A DNA stretch of 64,000 nt from Thermoplasmata archaeon (lineage in GTDB: Archaea > Thermoplasmatota > Thermoplasmata > Lutacidiplasmatales > UBA184): contig JAGWLG010000010.1 of assembly GCA_028864975.1 (NCBI GenBank), positions 26,352-90,351 on the forward strand, read 5' to 3'. Shown here piece after piece: positions 33,931-40,580 of this stretch. The notes under the pieces were generated by a model. That model ran no database searches. It had not been told where the DNA came from and saw only the letters and a list, made by a program, of their open reading frames with translations. The position numbers and the translations under genes are program-made. Positions within the stretch are counted from its first letter, which is position 1. Each line of letters begins with the position of its first letter.

Positions 33931-34078
33931 CGAACGACCACTACCCTGTCCGGAGGAGACATCCTTTTTGGCGCAAGGCCCGAACCGCGGCACCGACGCG
34001 CGTTCCGTCGATCCCGAGGGCAGACGGCCGACGCGGAGGGCGACACCCTCCGAGACCGTCCGCGCGAGGGGCCACGCA
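33734..34078. other. Long leader or intergenic region of the giant surface gene
   Basis: About 345 bp lie before the surface gene and contain the first 20-bp element (33966-33985). No other gene is supported apart from a doubtful 70-codon ORF. A long 5' leader is possible, since the element is 233 bp from the ATG rather than about 42-46 bp as in the other two copies. Confidence 0.5.
33966..33985 (-). promoter_or_regulatory. 20-bp conserved element, copy 1
   Basis: The minus strand reads GTTCGGGCCTTGCGCCAAAA. It shares 16 of 20 positions with both other copies (35275-35294, 36230-36249). The A-run points toward the surface gene 29186-33733. Confidence 0.6.
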
Positions 34079-35233
34079 TCAGGTCGAGCATCGCGGGCAG
34101 GAGAGCACCCTCACTCCGGTGAGCGCCGAGGGGATCAGGGAGCTTCCACATCGTCGGCAAGCGGGAAAGGCGGGTCGAGCGCCGCCCCTTCCCATCTTCA
34201 CCGAGGAGGACGCGAGCGCGTCCTTCGACGGCGTGGCCCGCGCTCGGACCGCGACCGTACCCAGGACGACCGCGAGCAGCGCGGCGGCCGCGATCGTCCC
34301 CAGGACCGGGGGCGAGAGGACCCAAGCCGGCACCAGCGCCCTCGGGAAGTGTAGGGTGCTAAGGGCCACCGTGGGATCGTAGGAGAGCGAAGCATAACCG
34401 CCAGGGGCTCCGACGAAGAGCAGGTCGACGGACGAACTCTGGTCGTCGCTCGAGCCCTGGACGGAGCTCACGACGGAGACGGAAGCGCCAGCGCCGCCAG
34501 GGTAGCTGACCGAGGCCGTCGGTCCCCAGGTCAGACTAGCGATCGGCGAGCCCGAGCCGCCCCCCGACTCCTCGACGTCCTCCCCCGAGCTTCCGGAGGT
34601 GAGGTTCGTCGCTTGGGCCGCGCGGGCACCGAGCACCAATCCCAGGCTGTCCGAGGGATCCTGCCACGGCCAGCCCGAGGCCTGGACGTCGAACTTCACC
34701 CTCCAGTCGGAGCTGCCGCCGCTGTTCGAGAGATGGAAGGTCAAGGCGACGTCGATCGGGGTGGAGTTCCCGTAGACGTAGTCGAGAGGCTCCGAGGTGT
34801 TCCAGGTCCCCGTCGCGGGAGAGGCGCTCGGCGTGCCCGTGAGCTGCACAAGGACTCCTGAGGAGGTGGTCGACCAGGAGAGGTTCCAGCCGGGATCACC
34901 GTCTCCCAAGGGGGCGTACGCCACAACCTCCCCTGACGGCGCGACCTCGGCGAGACCCACAGCAGAGGCGCTGAAGTTCACCCGGCCATCCTGCACAGAA
35001 GAGACCCAGAACGTGGGGGTCTCTCCGGCGAACTGGAGCCGGACCTCTCCGTTCGTCCAGGTGAAAGGTGCAGGGTGCGGGTCCTCCGACGGCGCGCCCG
35101 GCGTGTCGGCACGGGCGGAGGAGGCCCCCAGGGTGAGGAGCAGGAGGGCGGCTACGAAGGTCGCGAGGAGGGTGGGGAGAGCTCGGCCCCGGAAGGCGGC
35201 GGTCCGGCGAGAGAGGAAGGTCGAGTCGTTCAC
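34079..35233 (-). CDS. Exported anchored protein with cytoplasmic zinc ribbon
   Basis: This 384-residue protein has a GTG start, with AGGA 7 nt upstream. A signal helix lies at about 19-40, followed by a beta-rich outer domain of about 270 residues with NxS/T sites (FTWTNGEVRLQFAGETPTFW, PLDYVYGNSTPIDVALTFHL, WRVKFDVQASGWPWQDPSDS) and a Ser/Gly/Asp-rich stretch. A membrane helix lies near 320-342. The cytoplasmic tail of about 45 residues ends in C-x2-C-x16-C-x2-C. The outer domain is not recognised. Preceded by copy 2 of the 20-bp element and by the winged-helix gene, it is probably controlled by that regulator (inference). Confidence 0.7.
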   Translation of the reverse strand: MNDSTFLSRRTAAFRGRALPTLLATFVAALLLLTLGASSARADTPGAPSEDPHPAPFTWTNGEVRLQFAGETPTFWVSSVQDGRVNFSASAVGLAEVAPSGEVVAYAPLGDGDPGWNLSWSTTSSGVLVQLTGTPSASPATGTWNTSEPLDYVYGNSTPIDVALTFHLSNSGGSSDWRVKFDVQASGWPWQDPSDSLGLVLGARAAQATNLTSGSSGEDVEESGGGSGSPIASLTWGPTASVSYPGGAGASVSVVSSVQGSSDDQSSSVDLLFVGAPGGYASLSYDPTVALSTLHFPRALVPAWVLSPPVLGTIAAAALLAVVLGTVAVRARATPSKDALASSSVKMGRGGARPAFPACRRCGSSLIPSALTGVRVLSCPRCST

Positions 35234-35274
35234 GGTCGTTCCTGACCGGTCTAGTTCGGCCAGATGGTCAAGCG

Positions 35275-35294
35275 TTTTGGCGCAGGGTCCGAAC
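35275..35294 (-). promoter_or_regulatory. 20-bp conserved element, copy 2
   Basis: The minus strand reads GTTCGGACCCTGCGCCAAAA, with 41 nt between it and the GTG start of the zinc-ribbon surface gene. CCAAAA may double as the TATA/BRE region, since no better TATA box is visible. Confidence 0.65.
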
Positions 35295-35348
35295 TGGCTG
35301 GTGCAAGCTCTGGAGGGGGACGGCTCCCGGACACCGACCGCCATGGGT

Positions 35349-35873
35349 TCATTCCCTCAGGAGGCCGACGAAGGCCTCCAGGAACCGGTCCACGAGGCGA
35401 TCATCGAAGCTCTCGCGGTAGGACCGGAGGAGCCCCTGCACACGGGCGGGGGAGGTCGGGCGGTAGCGGCGCGACTCGCCCTCCAGGTAGCTCTCGACGA
35501 CCCCTCGCTCGATCATGTGGCGGAGATGGAAGGAGACCGTGGACCGGCTGAGCCCCACCCGGGAGGGGAGCTCCGCGAACGTGAGCCCCGGGGATGCGAG
35601 CATCTCGACGAGCAGCACGCGTTCGGCTGGGCTGCGGAGGAAGAGGAGGATCTTTCGGTCCTCCCACGTCATCTCCTGGGGGAAGTAGCGGTCGCGTCCG
35701 CCCGCCCGCTCGCGGCGTAGCGCGCCGCCGCGCGTGAGCTGGTCCAAGTGGTACGCGGTCTGCCCCCAGCCCAGATGGAGCGCTCGTTGCAGCTCTCGCG
35801 CGCTGATCCCGGGGTTCGCGCGCACCGCTTCGAAGATGCGGCGACGGGTGCCTTGCTGGAGGAGCTCATCCAT
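35349..35873 (-). CDS. Tandem winged-helix transcriptional regulator
   Basis: This 174-residue DNA-binding protein has two winged helix-turn-helix domains. The first lies at about 4-65 (RRRIFEAVRANPGISARELQ, then LGWGQTAYHLDQLTRGGALRR). The second lies at about 72-140 (ILLFLRSPAERVLLVEMLAS, then LSRSTVSFHLRHMIERGVVES). It ends in a short helix. This tandem architecture (ArsR/MarR-like, no ligand domain) is frequent in Thermoplasmatota and Halobacteria, often next to a small membrane protein, as here (8-bp overlap with the next gene). It lies exactly between copies 2 and 3 of the 20-bp element, so it is the prime candidate to bind it. Confidence 0.85.
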   Translation of the reverse strand: MDELLQQGTRRRIFEAVRANPGISARELQRALHLGWGQTAYHLDQLTRGGALRRERAGGRDRYFPQEMTWEDRKILLFLRSPAERVLLVEMLASPGLTFAELPSRVGLSRSTVSFHLRHMIERGVVESYLEGESRRYRPTSPARVQGLLRSYRESFDDRLVDRFLEAFVGLLRE

Positions 35874-36165
35874 GCCCGGGGACCGTGGCGGTGGGCCTCC
35901 GTCGGACCACGGAGAGGTAAAGCAGGCCCGCGGCCGCCACGAGGATCATGAGCGGGAGCGAGGCGACCTGAAGACGCGCGCCGTAGAGGGGCGAGACCTC
36001 ACCCACCAACGCGGCCACCCCGACCGCAGCGAGGAGGGTGAACGAGCCGGCAATGAAGTAGAGCCGCCGCTCCTCGTACCGTTTCGCCGCGAGGACGGCG
36101 ATGAGGGCGAGAGTTCCCGCGAGACCCGCCAGAAGGACCGCCAAGAAGACCGAGATGAGGTCCAC
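35866..36165 (-). CDS. Three-helix membrane protein paired with the winged-helix regulator
   Basis: This 99-residue protein has three hydrophobic helices (about 1-27, 37-58, 70-90) and a basic loop AAKRYEERR between the first two. Such small membrane proteins adjacent to winged-helix regulators (the DUF7521 type in Halobacteria) are common in archaea, and family membership is suspected only. It is encoded directly upstream of, and overlapping, the regulator by 8 bp. That arrangement suggests a membrane-controlled transcription factor. The start is uncertain: GTG at 36165 is used because it opens the first helix, and a GTG at 36228 would add 21 Pro/Gln-rich residues and touch the 20-bp element. 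Confidence 0.65.
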   Translation of the reverse strand: MDLISVFLAVLLAGLAGTLALIAVLAAKRYEERRLYFIAGSFTLLAAVGVAALVGEVSPLYGARLQVASLPLMILVAAAGLLYLSVVRRRPTATVPGHG

Positions 36166-36229
36166 GGCGTCTGCACGGACCTGTTGGCTATGAGGGCTCG
36201 GTGTGGGCGGCTGGGGGTTGCACCACACC

Positions 36230-36249
36230 GTTCGGAGCCTGCACCAAAA
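36230..36249 (+). promoter_or_regulatory. 20-bp conserved element, copy 3
   Basis: The plus strand reads GTTCGGAGCCTGCACCAAAA, with 45 nt between it and the ATG of the rightward surface operon (36295). Orientation and distance to the gene match copy 2. Confidence 0.65.
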
Positions 36250-36294
36250 GCCTAGTCCCCTTCGTGGCGCCTCGAGGGTCCAGAGGTCGACAAC

Positions 36295-36543
36295 ATGGGC
36301 GCACTACCCTTGGTGCTGCTGGCCGTGATCGGGGCGACCGCCCTGGTCGCGCCGGCCGTCGTGCACCTCCCGGCGTTTTCCCATCCGGCCTCCGGTAGCG
36401 GAGCTTCCGGGTGTCCATCGGACACCCAGCCGAGCCCGGGGGACGGATCGGACGGACCCGGAGAGAACGAGAGCGAGATGGAGTACGAGAACGAGTCGAG
36501 CGACGATGGCTCCGATGGCGGCTCGGGCTCCTGCGGCTCGTGA
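36295..36543 (+). CDS. Small exported acidic Ser/Gly-rich protein
   Basis: This 82-residue protein has a signal-like hydrophobic start (residues 4-24, ending in VAPAVV) and an outer part dominated by Ser, Gly, Asp and Glu (ENESEMEYENESSDDGSDGG). Two cysteines occur, near residues 40 and 80. GAGGT lies 8 nt before the ATG. It precedes the PQQ-type surface gene by 5 nt and stands 45 nt after copy 3 of the 20-bp element. No known family. It may be a secreted cell-surface component or a small calcium-binding protein, given its acidity (inference). Confidence 0.6.
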   Translation: MGALPLVLLAVIGATALVAPAVVHLPAFSHPASGSGASGCPSDTQPSPGDGSDGPGENESEMEYENESSDDGSDGGSGSCGS

Positions 36544-36548
36544 GCACG

Positions 36549-38405
36549 ATGAGCGGACCTAGCGGTCAACGGCACCGTCCGCCGACCGGAAGCAGGGACC
36601 CCCGCGCCTCGAGGGCGGGCGGGGTCCCTGAACCCTTTCCCACCCCCGCGCGAGGACTCGCGAAGGCGAAGGAGGCGGGTCGCGGGAACTTCGCTTCGTC
36701 CCTGCCGCACCCACCGATCGCGCTCCTCCCCGGCTCCTTGCCGCGGCCCACATCGCCCGTTCCCTCGCCCATCCGAGGGCCGCGCCCTCGCCATCACACT
36801 GCGTCTGGCCTTCGTGTTCCCATCCTGTTCCTTTCCGCGTGCCTGGTCTCGATGGTCCCGGGGTCGGTCGCCCATCCGACGATCGCCGGTGCCGCGAGCT
36901 GGACCCAGTTCCATGGCGACGCCGCGCTCACCGGCACGACGACGACCGGCGCCCCCGGTGGGACGACGCTCTACAGTGTCGACCTGACGCGCGACCTCGG
37001 GGCCGGCGTCGCGGACCCGCTCGGGAACGACTTCCCCTACCAAGCCTCCCCCGTCACGGACGGCACCAGCGTGTACGTCGCGCTCAACAACGCCGTGGTG
37101 TCCGTTTCCGCTGCCAGCGGGAGCTTCGAGTGGCTGCGCGGGATGCCGGGCGGCAGCGGCAATGGTCCGGTCGTCGGGACCCCGCTGCTCGACAACGGGA
37201 TGCTCTATCTCGACCAGGATGGCGGCCCAAACGAGCTCGCCGCCCTCTACCCGGGGAACGGCACGATCGCCTGGACCCTCACGTCGCCGAGCGGAGGCAA
37301 CCCCTCCGCTTCCTCCGTCGTCGAGGAAGGGGGTATGCTCGTCCTGGCGGACACCTCGGGTGGGTTCTTCTGGCACCCTCCCTCTTCCACCGGCCTCTGG
37401 GGGGCTCCGGCGGTCCCCGGAGTGGCCGAGTATTTCGCGACGCCGAGCTTCACGGTCGTGAACGGGCAGGGTGCGGCGTGGGTACTGCCGGACCGTGGGA
37501 ACCGTTCCCTCGACGCCTGGAGCCTGAGCGGGGTGCCCCTTCCAGGGTTCCCGGTCGCGACGGGACAGTCCCTGGACCGGCTCTTCTCGTCAGCGGCCCT
37601 CGTGAACCTGACCGCGCCGAGCGGTGCGGTCTCCACATGGGCCATCTTCGGAGGGGAGGGTGGGACAGGCGCCGCGAGCCACCTCTACGCGGTCGACGTT
37701 TCGTCGCCCCAGGGCGTGCTGGCGCTCACGGTTCCCGCCCTCGGGAGCGGCGACGCGGGGGTCCGTTCGACCCCGGCGGTCGTCGCTTCCGGCGCCACTG
37801 CTTCGATCTACTTCGGGAGCCGTGCGGGGACCGTCTCCTCGGTCGAGCTCGATCCTTTCGCCGCCACGCCGCGGGCCCAATGGACCTGGGTCTGGAACGC
37901 GTCGACCGGCGGGCCCGTCGAGGCCTCTCCCGTCGTCGTTGGAGGCGAGGTGATCGCCCCGTCCGAGGACGGCAACGTCTACGGGCTCGCGCTCGGAACG
38001 GGCGTCCAGCTCTGGAGGGTGGGGACCGGCGCGCCGATCTACGCGAGCCCGGCCCTCGCCGGCGGGGTCGCCTGGGTCGTGAACGCCAACGGCCTGCTCA
38101 CCGCGATCGGCGGTGTGGGCCCCTCGTCTCCCCCCGGTGGCTCCCCGGGGCCTTCCCCGACCTCGGACAACTCGCTTGCCTCGATGGCCCCCTGGCTGAT
38201 CGCGGCGGTCGCGGTGGCCGCTCTCGCGCTGTTCCTGATCGTGGGCTACGTACGGCGTCGCCGCCGGCCGCACGTCGGCGCTTCCGCCTCCTCAGGGAGC
38301 CCTTCCCCCGCGATGCCCCCCGCTCCCCCGCCTCCTCCACCTCCACCCCCTCCGGCTCAGAGAGCAACCACTAAGGTCGCGGCCGCCTGGACGGGAGGAC
38401 GTTGA
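36549..38405 (+). CDS. Surface protein with PQQ-like beta-propeller, membrane anchor and polyproline tail
   Basis: This 618-residue protein starts with about 80 low-complexity residues, then a signal helix (LRVPILFLSACLVSMVPGS). The outer part is a PQQ/pyrrolo-quinoline-type eight-bladed propeller: AASWTQFHGDAALTGTTTTG is the usual opening, and blades contain DGTSVYVALNNAVVSVSAAS, GNVYGLALGTGVQLWRVG and similar. A membrane helix lies near 545-565, followed by a cytoplasmic Arg-rich stretch and a run of eleven prolines broken by Ala. It is likely a binding scaffold at the surface rather than a dehydrogenase. A GTG at 36540 overlapping the upstream stop (GTGA) is an alternative start. The next gene overlaps its stop codon. 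Confidence 0.78.
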   Translation: MSGPSGQRHRPPTGSRDPRASRAGGVPEPFPTPARGLAKAKEAGRGNFASSLPHPPIALLPGSLPRPTSPVPSPIRGPRPRHHTASGLRVPILFLSACLVSMVPGSVAHPTIAGAASWTQFHGDAALTGTTTTGAPGGTTLYSVDLTRDLGAGVADPLGNDFPYQASPVTDGTSVYVALNNAVVSVSAASGSFEWLRGMPGGSGNGPVVGTPLLDNGMLYLDQDGGPNELAALYPGNGTIAWTLTSPSGGNPSASSVVEEGGMLVLADTSGGFFWHPPSSTGLWGAPAVPGVAEYFATPSFTVVNGQGAAWVLPDRGNRSLDAWSLSGVPLPGFPVATGQSLDRLFSSAALVNLTAPSGAVSTWAIFGGEGGTGAASHLYAVDVSSPQGVLALTVPALGSGDAGVRSTPAVVASGATASIYFGSRAGTVSSVELDPFAATPRAQWTWVWNASTGGPVEASPVVVGGEVIAPSEDGNVYGLALGTGVQLWRVGTGAPIYASPALAGGVAWVVNANGLLTAIGGVGPSSPPGGSPGPSPTSDNSLASMAPWLIAAVAVAALALFLIVGYVRRRRRPHVGASASSGSPSPAMPPAPPPPPPPPPPAQRATTKVAAAWTGGR

Positions 38406-38932
38406 CCGTTCCGAGTTCCTCCACCCCCGCGCCTTCCGGTCCCGCTCCAGCGCTGCCACGTGCGGCGAGCCTGACCTCGTTTCTGGGCACGACACGGACC
38501 CTGACGTGGGTGTGGGTCCTCCTCGCGGGGCTGGTGGCCTTGATCGATCTCTTGGAGATCCTCCTGACCATCTTCGCCCTTCGGTTCCCCCTGGGGGGAT
38601 TGGAAGGGCTCGCCTATGCTGTGATCTGGGGCGTCGTCGACCTGTTCATCCTGGCGAGGATCGGCGGCTGGAGGAGCGAACTGGAGCGCGGCAGGTACGC
38701 GGCCCTCCAGGAGCCCTTCCTGCTGTGGGGGATCCTCGGGACGATCTTCGGGATCCTTCCGGGGCTGCTCCTTCTGGTCGCCTACGTCCGCGTGCTTCCG
38801 TGGTCCGATGAACCCGCGGGCTCGGCGGGGGCGTCCTCCGCGTCGCCGTCGGCGACGAACCCCCCTCCTCCACCCTACGGGGTCTCTCCTTCCGCCCCCG
38901 GCGGTGCTGCCACGAAAGCCGGGGAGAACTGA
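38402..38932 (+). CDS. Three-helix membrane protein coupled to the PQQ surface protein
   Basis: This 176-residue protein has a Pro/Ser/Ala-rich N-terminus and three hydrophobic helices (about 36-60, 70-90, 105-128), with a cytoplasmic loop RIGGWRSELERGRYAALQEP before the last helix. The tail is proline-rich (PPPPPYGVSPS). It starts with TTG overlapping the stop of the surface gene (TTGA), with GGGAGG 4 nt upstream. It is positionally equivalent to the small membrane proteins that follow the surface genes at 24.2 and 29.2 kb, but with no clear sequence match to them. No known function. Confidence 0.7.
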   Translation: MTVPSSSTPAPSGPAPALPRAASLTSFLGTTRTLTWVWVLLAGLVALIDLLEILLTIFALRFPLGGLEGLAYAVIWGVVDLFILARIGGWRSELERGRYAALQEPFLLWGILGTIFGILPGLLLLVAYVRVLPWSDEPAGSAGASSASPSATNPPPPPYGVSPSAPGGAATKAGEN

Positions 38933-38947
38933 CCCGGAGGGGGGACG

Positions 38948-39586
38948 ATGGTCTTCGAGAAGTTCGAGAACTGGAACTTCGAGGCACCGGCGCCGGCCGA
39001 GGTCTTCCCTCAGGCCTGGAACTTCTGGTCCCAGCGAGGCTACCAGCTCCAGTCGACGGGGCCCACGTCCTTCCGAGGCCGCTCCTTCCAGTCGAAGCTC
39101 GGCATTCACCGTGTCGCCGACCTCACCATCGCGAGCTCGGGGAGCGGGACGAGCGTACAGGTCCACTTCCGCGCCGACGTGCGGGCGGACGTGGCCGCCG
39201 GCGGCGTGGTCGTGGCGGTGCTGCTCCTGCCCGTGGCGGTGGTCGGTGCGGCCATCTCCTGGCACGAGTACGAGAAGGACTGGTCCCAGGAGCGCTCCGC
39301 CTTCTGGGACTTTCTGGTCCATGCCGCGGGGGCTCGGCCGGCGGCCGGGATGGTGCCGCCGCCACCCCCCTCCTCACCGCTCTTCGCTTCCTCGCCGTCC
39401 GCCCCTGCGCCTCCGCCGAGTGTAGCGGGGCCACCTGCGAGCACCCCTGTTTCCGCGGGTGTCCCAGCTCCCTCTCCGGTTCCGAGCGTCACTCCCCCCG
39501 TCCGGTCATGTCCCGCGTGCGGAGCGCCCGCATCGGGAGAAGGAAAGTTCTGCGCGAGCTGCGCCGCCCCGATGGTCCGGGCGTGA
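38948..39586 (+). CDS. Membrane-associated zinc-ribbon protein
   Basis: This 212-residue protein has an N-terminal alpha/beta domain of about 75 residues (VFEKFENWNFEAPAPAEVFP, AWNFWSQRGYQL, LTIASSGSGTSVQVHFRADV). One hydrophobic helix lies at about 80-102, then a Pro/Ala/Ser-rich linker, then a C-terminal zinc ribbon with C-x2-C-x10-C-x2-C. A GGAGGGGGG ribosome site lies 3-4 nt before the ATG. It is the third gene of the PQQ surface operon, corresponding in position and in the zinc ribbon to the 22227-23033 gene of the kelch/PKD operon. No known function. Confidence 0.68.
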   Translation: MVFEKFENWNFEAPAPAEVFPQAWNFWSQRGYQLQSTGPTSFRGRSFQSKLGIHRVADLTIASSGSGTSVQVHFRADVRADVAAGGVVVAVLLLPVAVVGAAISWHEYEKDWSQERSAFWDFLVHAAGARPAAGMVPPPPPSSPLFASSPSAPAPPPSVAGPPASTPVSAGVPAPSPVPSVTPPVRSCPACGAPASGEGKFCASCAAPMVRA

Positions 39587-39697
39587 CGTGCCTGGGGCCG
39601 CGGTCGACCGGGTTGGGCCACGAATCACGTTGGCCGGAGGATCGTGCGCTTGCGTCGCCCTCTGCCCGCGATCGAGAAGCGGAGCCGATTGGAGCTG

Positions 39698-39725
39698 CCC
39701 CGACCGCTATCCTAGCGGTGTCGGG
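39698..39725. terminator. Inverted repeat between convergent genes
   Basis: The arms CCCCGACCGCTA and TAGCGGTGTCGGG pair with one bulge around a TCC loop. The repeat lies exactly between the end of the rightward surface operon and the stop of rpl41e. It could form an RNA hairpin on either transcript. Archaeal termination depends mainly on U-tracts, so function is uncertain. Confidence 0.35.
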
Positions 39726-39833
39726 TCACTGGCCCCGCATCCGGTGCTCGCGCATCCGCCTGCGCATGCGCTTCTTGCGCCACTTCCAGCGCATGTGGCC
39801 GCGCTTCTTCCAGACTCGTGAGCTTCGTTTCAT
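39726..39833 (-). CDS. rpl41e: Ribosomal protein L41e
   Basis: This 35-residue, extremely basic peptide has a central stretch WKKRGHMRWKWRKKRMRR, nearly the same as archaeal and eukaryotic L41e (which share the MRWKW-[RI]-KKR-x-RR core). L41e is the smallest ribosomal protein and forms a single helix bridging the subunits. It is often missed in annotation because of its size. The ATG at 39833 has GAGGG about 9 nt upstream and a TTATAA box about 44-49 nt upstream. The longer reading from 39914 adds unrelated residues and overlaps the kinase gene. Confidence 0.85.
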   Translation of the reverse strand: MKRSSRVWKKRGHMRWKWRKKRMRRRMREHRMRGQ

Positions 39834-39876
39834 CCCGGGACGTCCCTCGAGAGCCCCGCGCCCTATTCTGAGGGCG

Positions 39877-39882
39877 TTATAA
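39877..39882 (-). promoter_or_regulatory. TATA box of rpl41e
   Basis: TTATAA lies 44-49 nt upstream of the rpl41e ATG, giving a leader of about 20 nt that carries the GAGGG ribosome site. The same six bases include the TAA stop of the upstream kinase gene. Confidence 0.55.
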
Positions 39883-40500
39883 GGGTGGCGAAACGGCGGG
39901 TCGGTGTCTCGCACCGGAGCGCACCGACCCTCGTGCGGTACGTCGGCCCGGAGGCGTGTCGGCCCCCGTTGTCCCTCGCCGAAGATAGGCGTGGACCTCC
40001 TCCAGTACCGCTTCGAGCGGTCGTGAGGTATCCACGGTGAGGCGCGATTCTGTCCAGGCCAGGTACTCTCGTGCCATCACTTCGGACCAGGACGGCGACG
40101 GGAGCGGCGGGGTCGGGGACCTGCGTGCCTCCACCCGCGCACGGTGGAGCGCGATGTCCGAGCACACGAGCTCGACGGTCCACCGCGGGGCGGAGAGCTC
40201 CTCCGCGAGCTCGCTCCACATCTCCCGGGCCTCCGCGACCCCGTTCACCGCGTCGATGACCACCAAGTGTCCTAAACGGAGGTGGTCCCGCGCCTGATCT
40301 CGAACGGCGAGGTAGGCCGCGAGACCCGTCCCATGCGAGCGGGGCAATCCTGCCGCAAGCATGGCGGCTTCGACCGTATCGACGCGAAGCCAGATCGCTC
40401 CGGTGCGCTCCGCCAGCGCCCGCGCGAGCGTCGACTTGCCGGTCCCGGGCAGTCCCGCGAGCACGACGAGCCCTCGTGGGGGAGGTGGCCTGGACGCCAT
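39877..40500 (-). CDS. P-loop small-molecule kinase
   Basis: This 207-residue protein has Walker A GLPGTGKST (16-24), preceded by a hydrophobic strand and followed by LARALAERTGAIWLRVDTVE. The latter is the lid-proximal region of AAA_33/zeta-toxin and gluconate/shikimate-like kinases. LVVIDAVNGVAEAREMW is a Walker-B-like strand followed by the helix of this family. Arg-rich segments (HRARVEARR) supply putative lid arginines. It likely phosphorylates a small metabolite, RNA end or protein. The ATG at 40500 is used, because the frame upstream reads into low-complexity sequence. It is downstream of dapL by 80 bp and may be transcribed with the lysine operon. Confidence 0.72.
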   Translation of the reverse strand: MASRPPPPRGLVVLAGLPGTGKSTLARALAERTGAIWLRVDTVEAAMLAAGLPRSHGTGLAAYLAVRDQARDHLRLGHLVVIDAVNGVAEAREMWSELAEELSAPRWTVELVCSDIALHRARVEARRSPTPPLPSPSWSEVMAREYLAWTESRLTVDTSRPLEAVLEEVHAYLRRGTTGADTPPGRRTARGSVRSGARHRPAVSPPL

Positions 40501-40580
40501 GCCATGAGGAGACCGCCCCACGGTAAGGTTCGGCTTCCCCTCTTCGGTCGGCGTCGGCACCGCCGCCTCCCTCGGACGCC

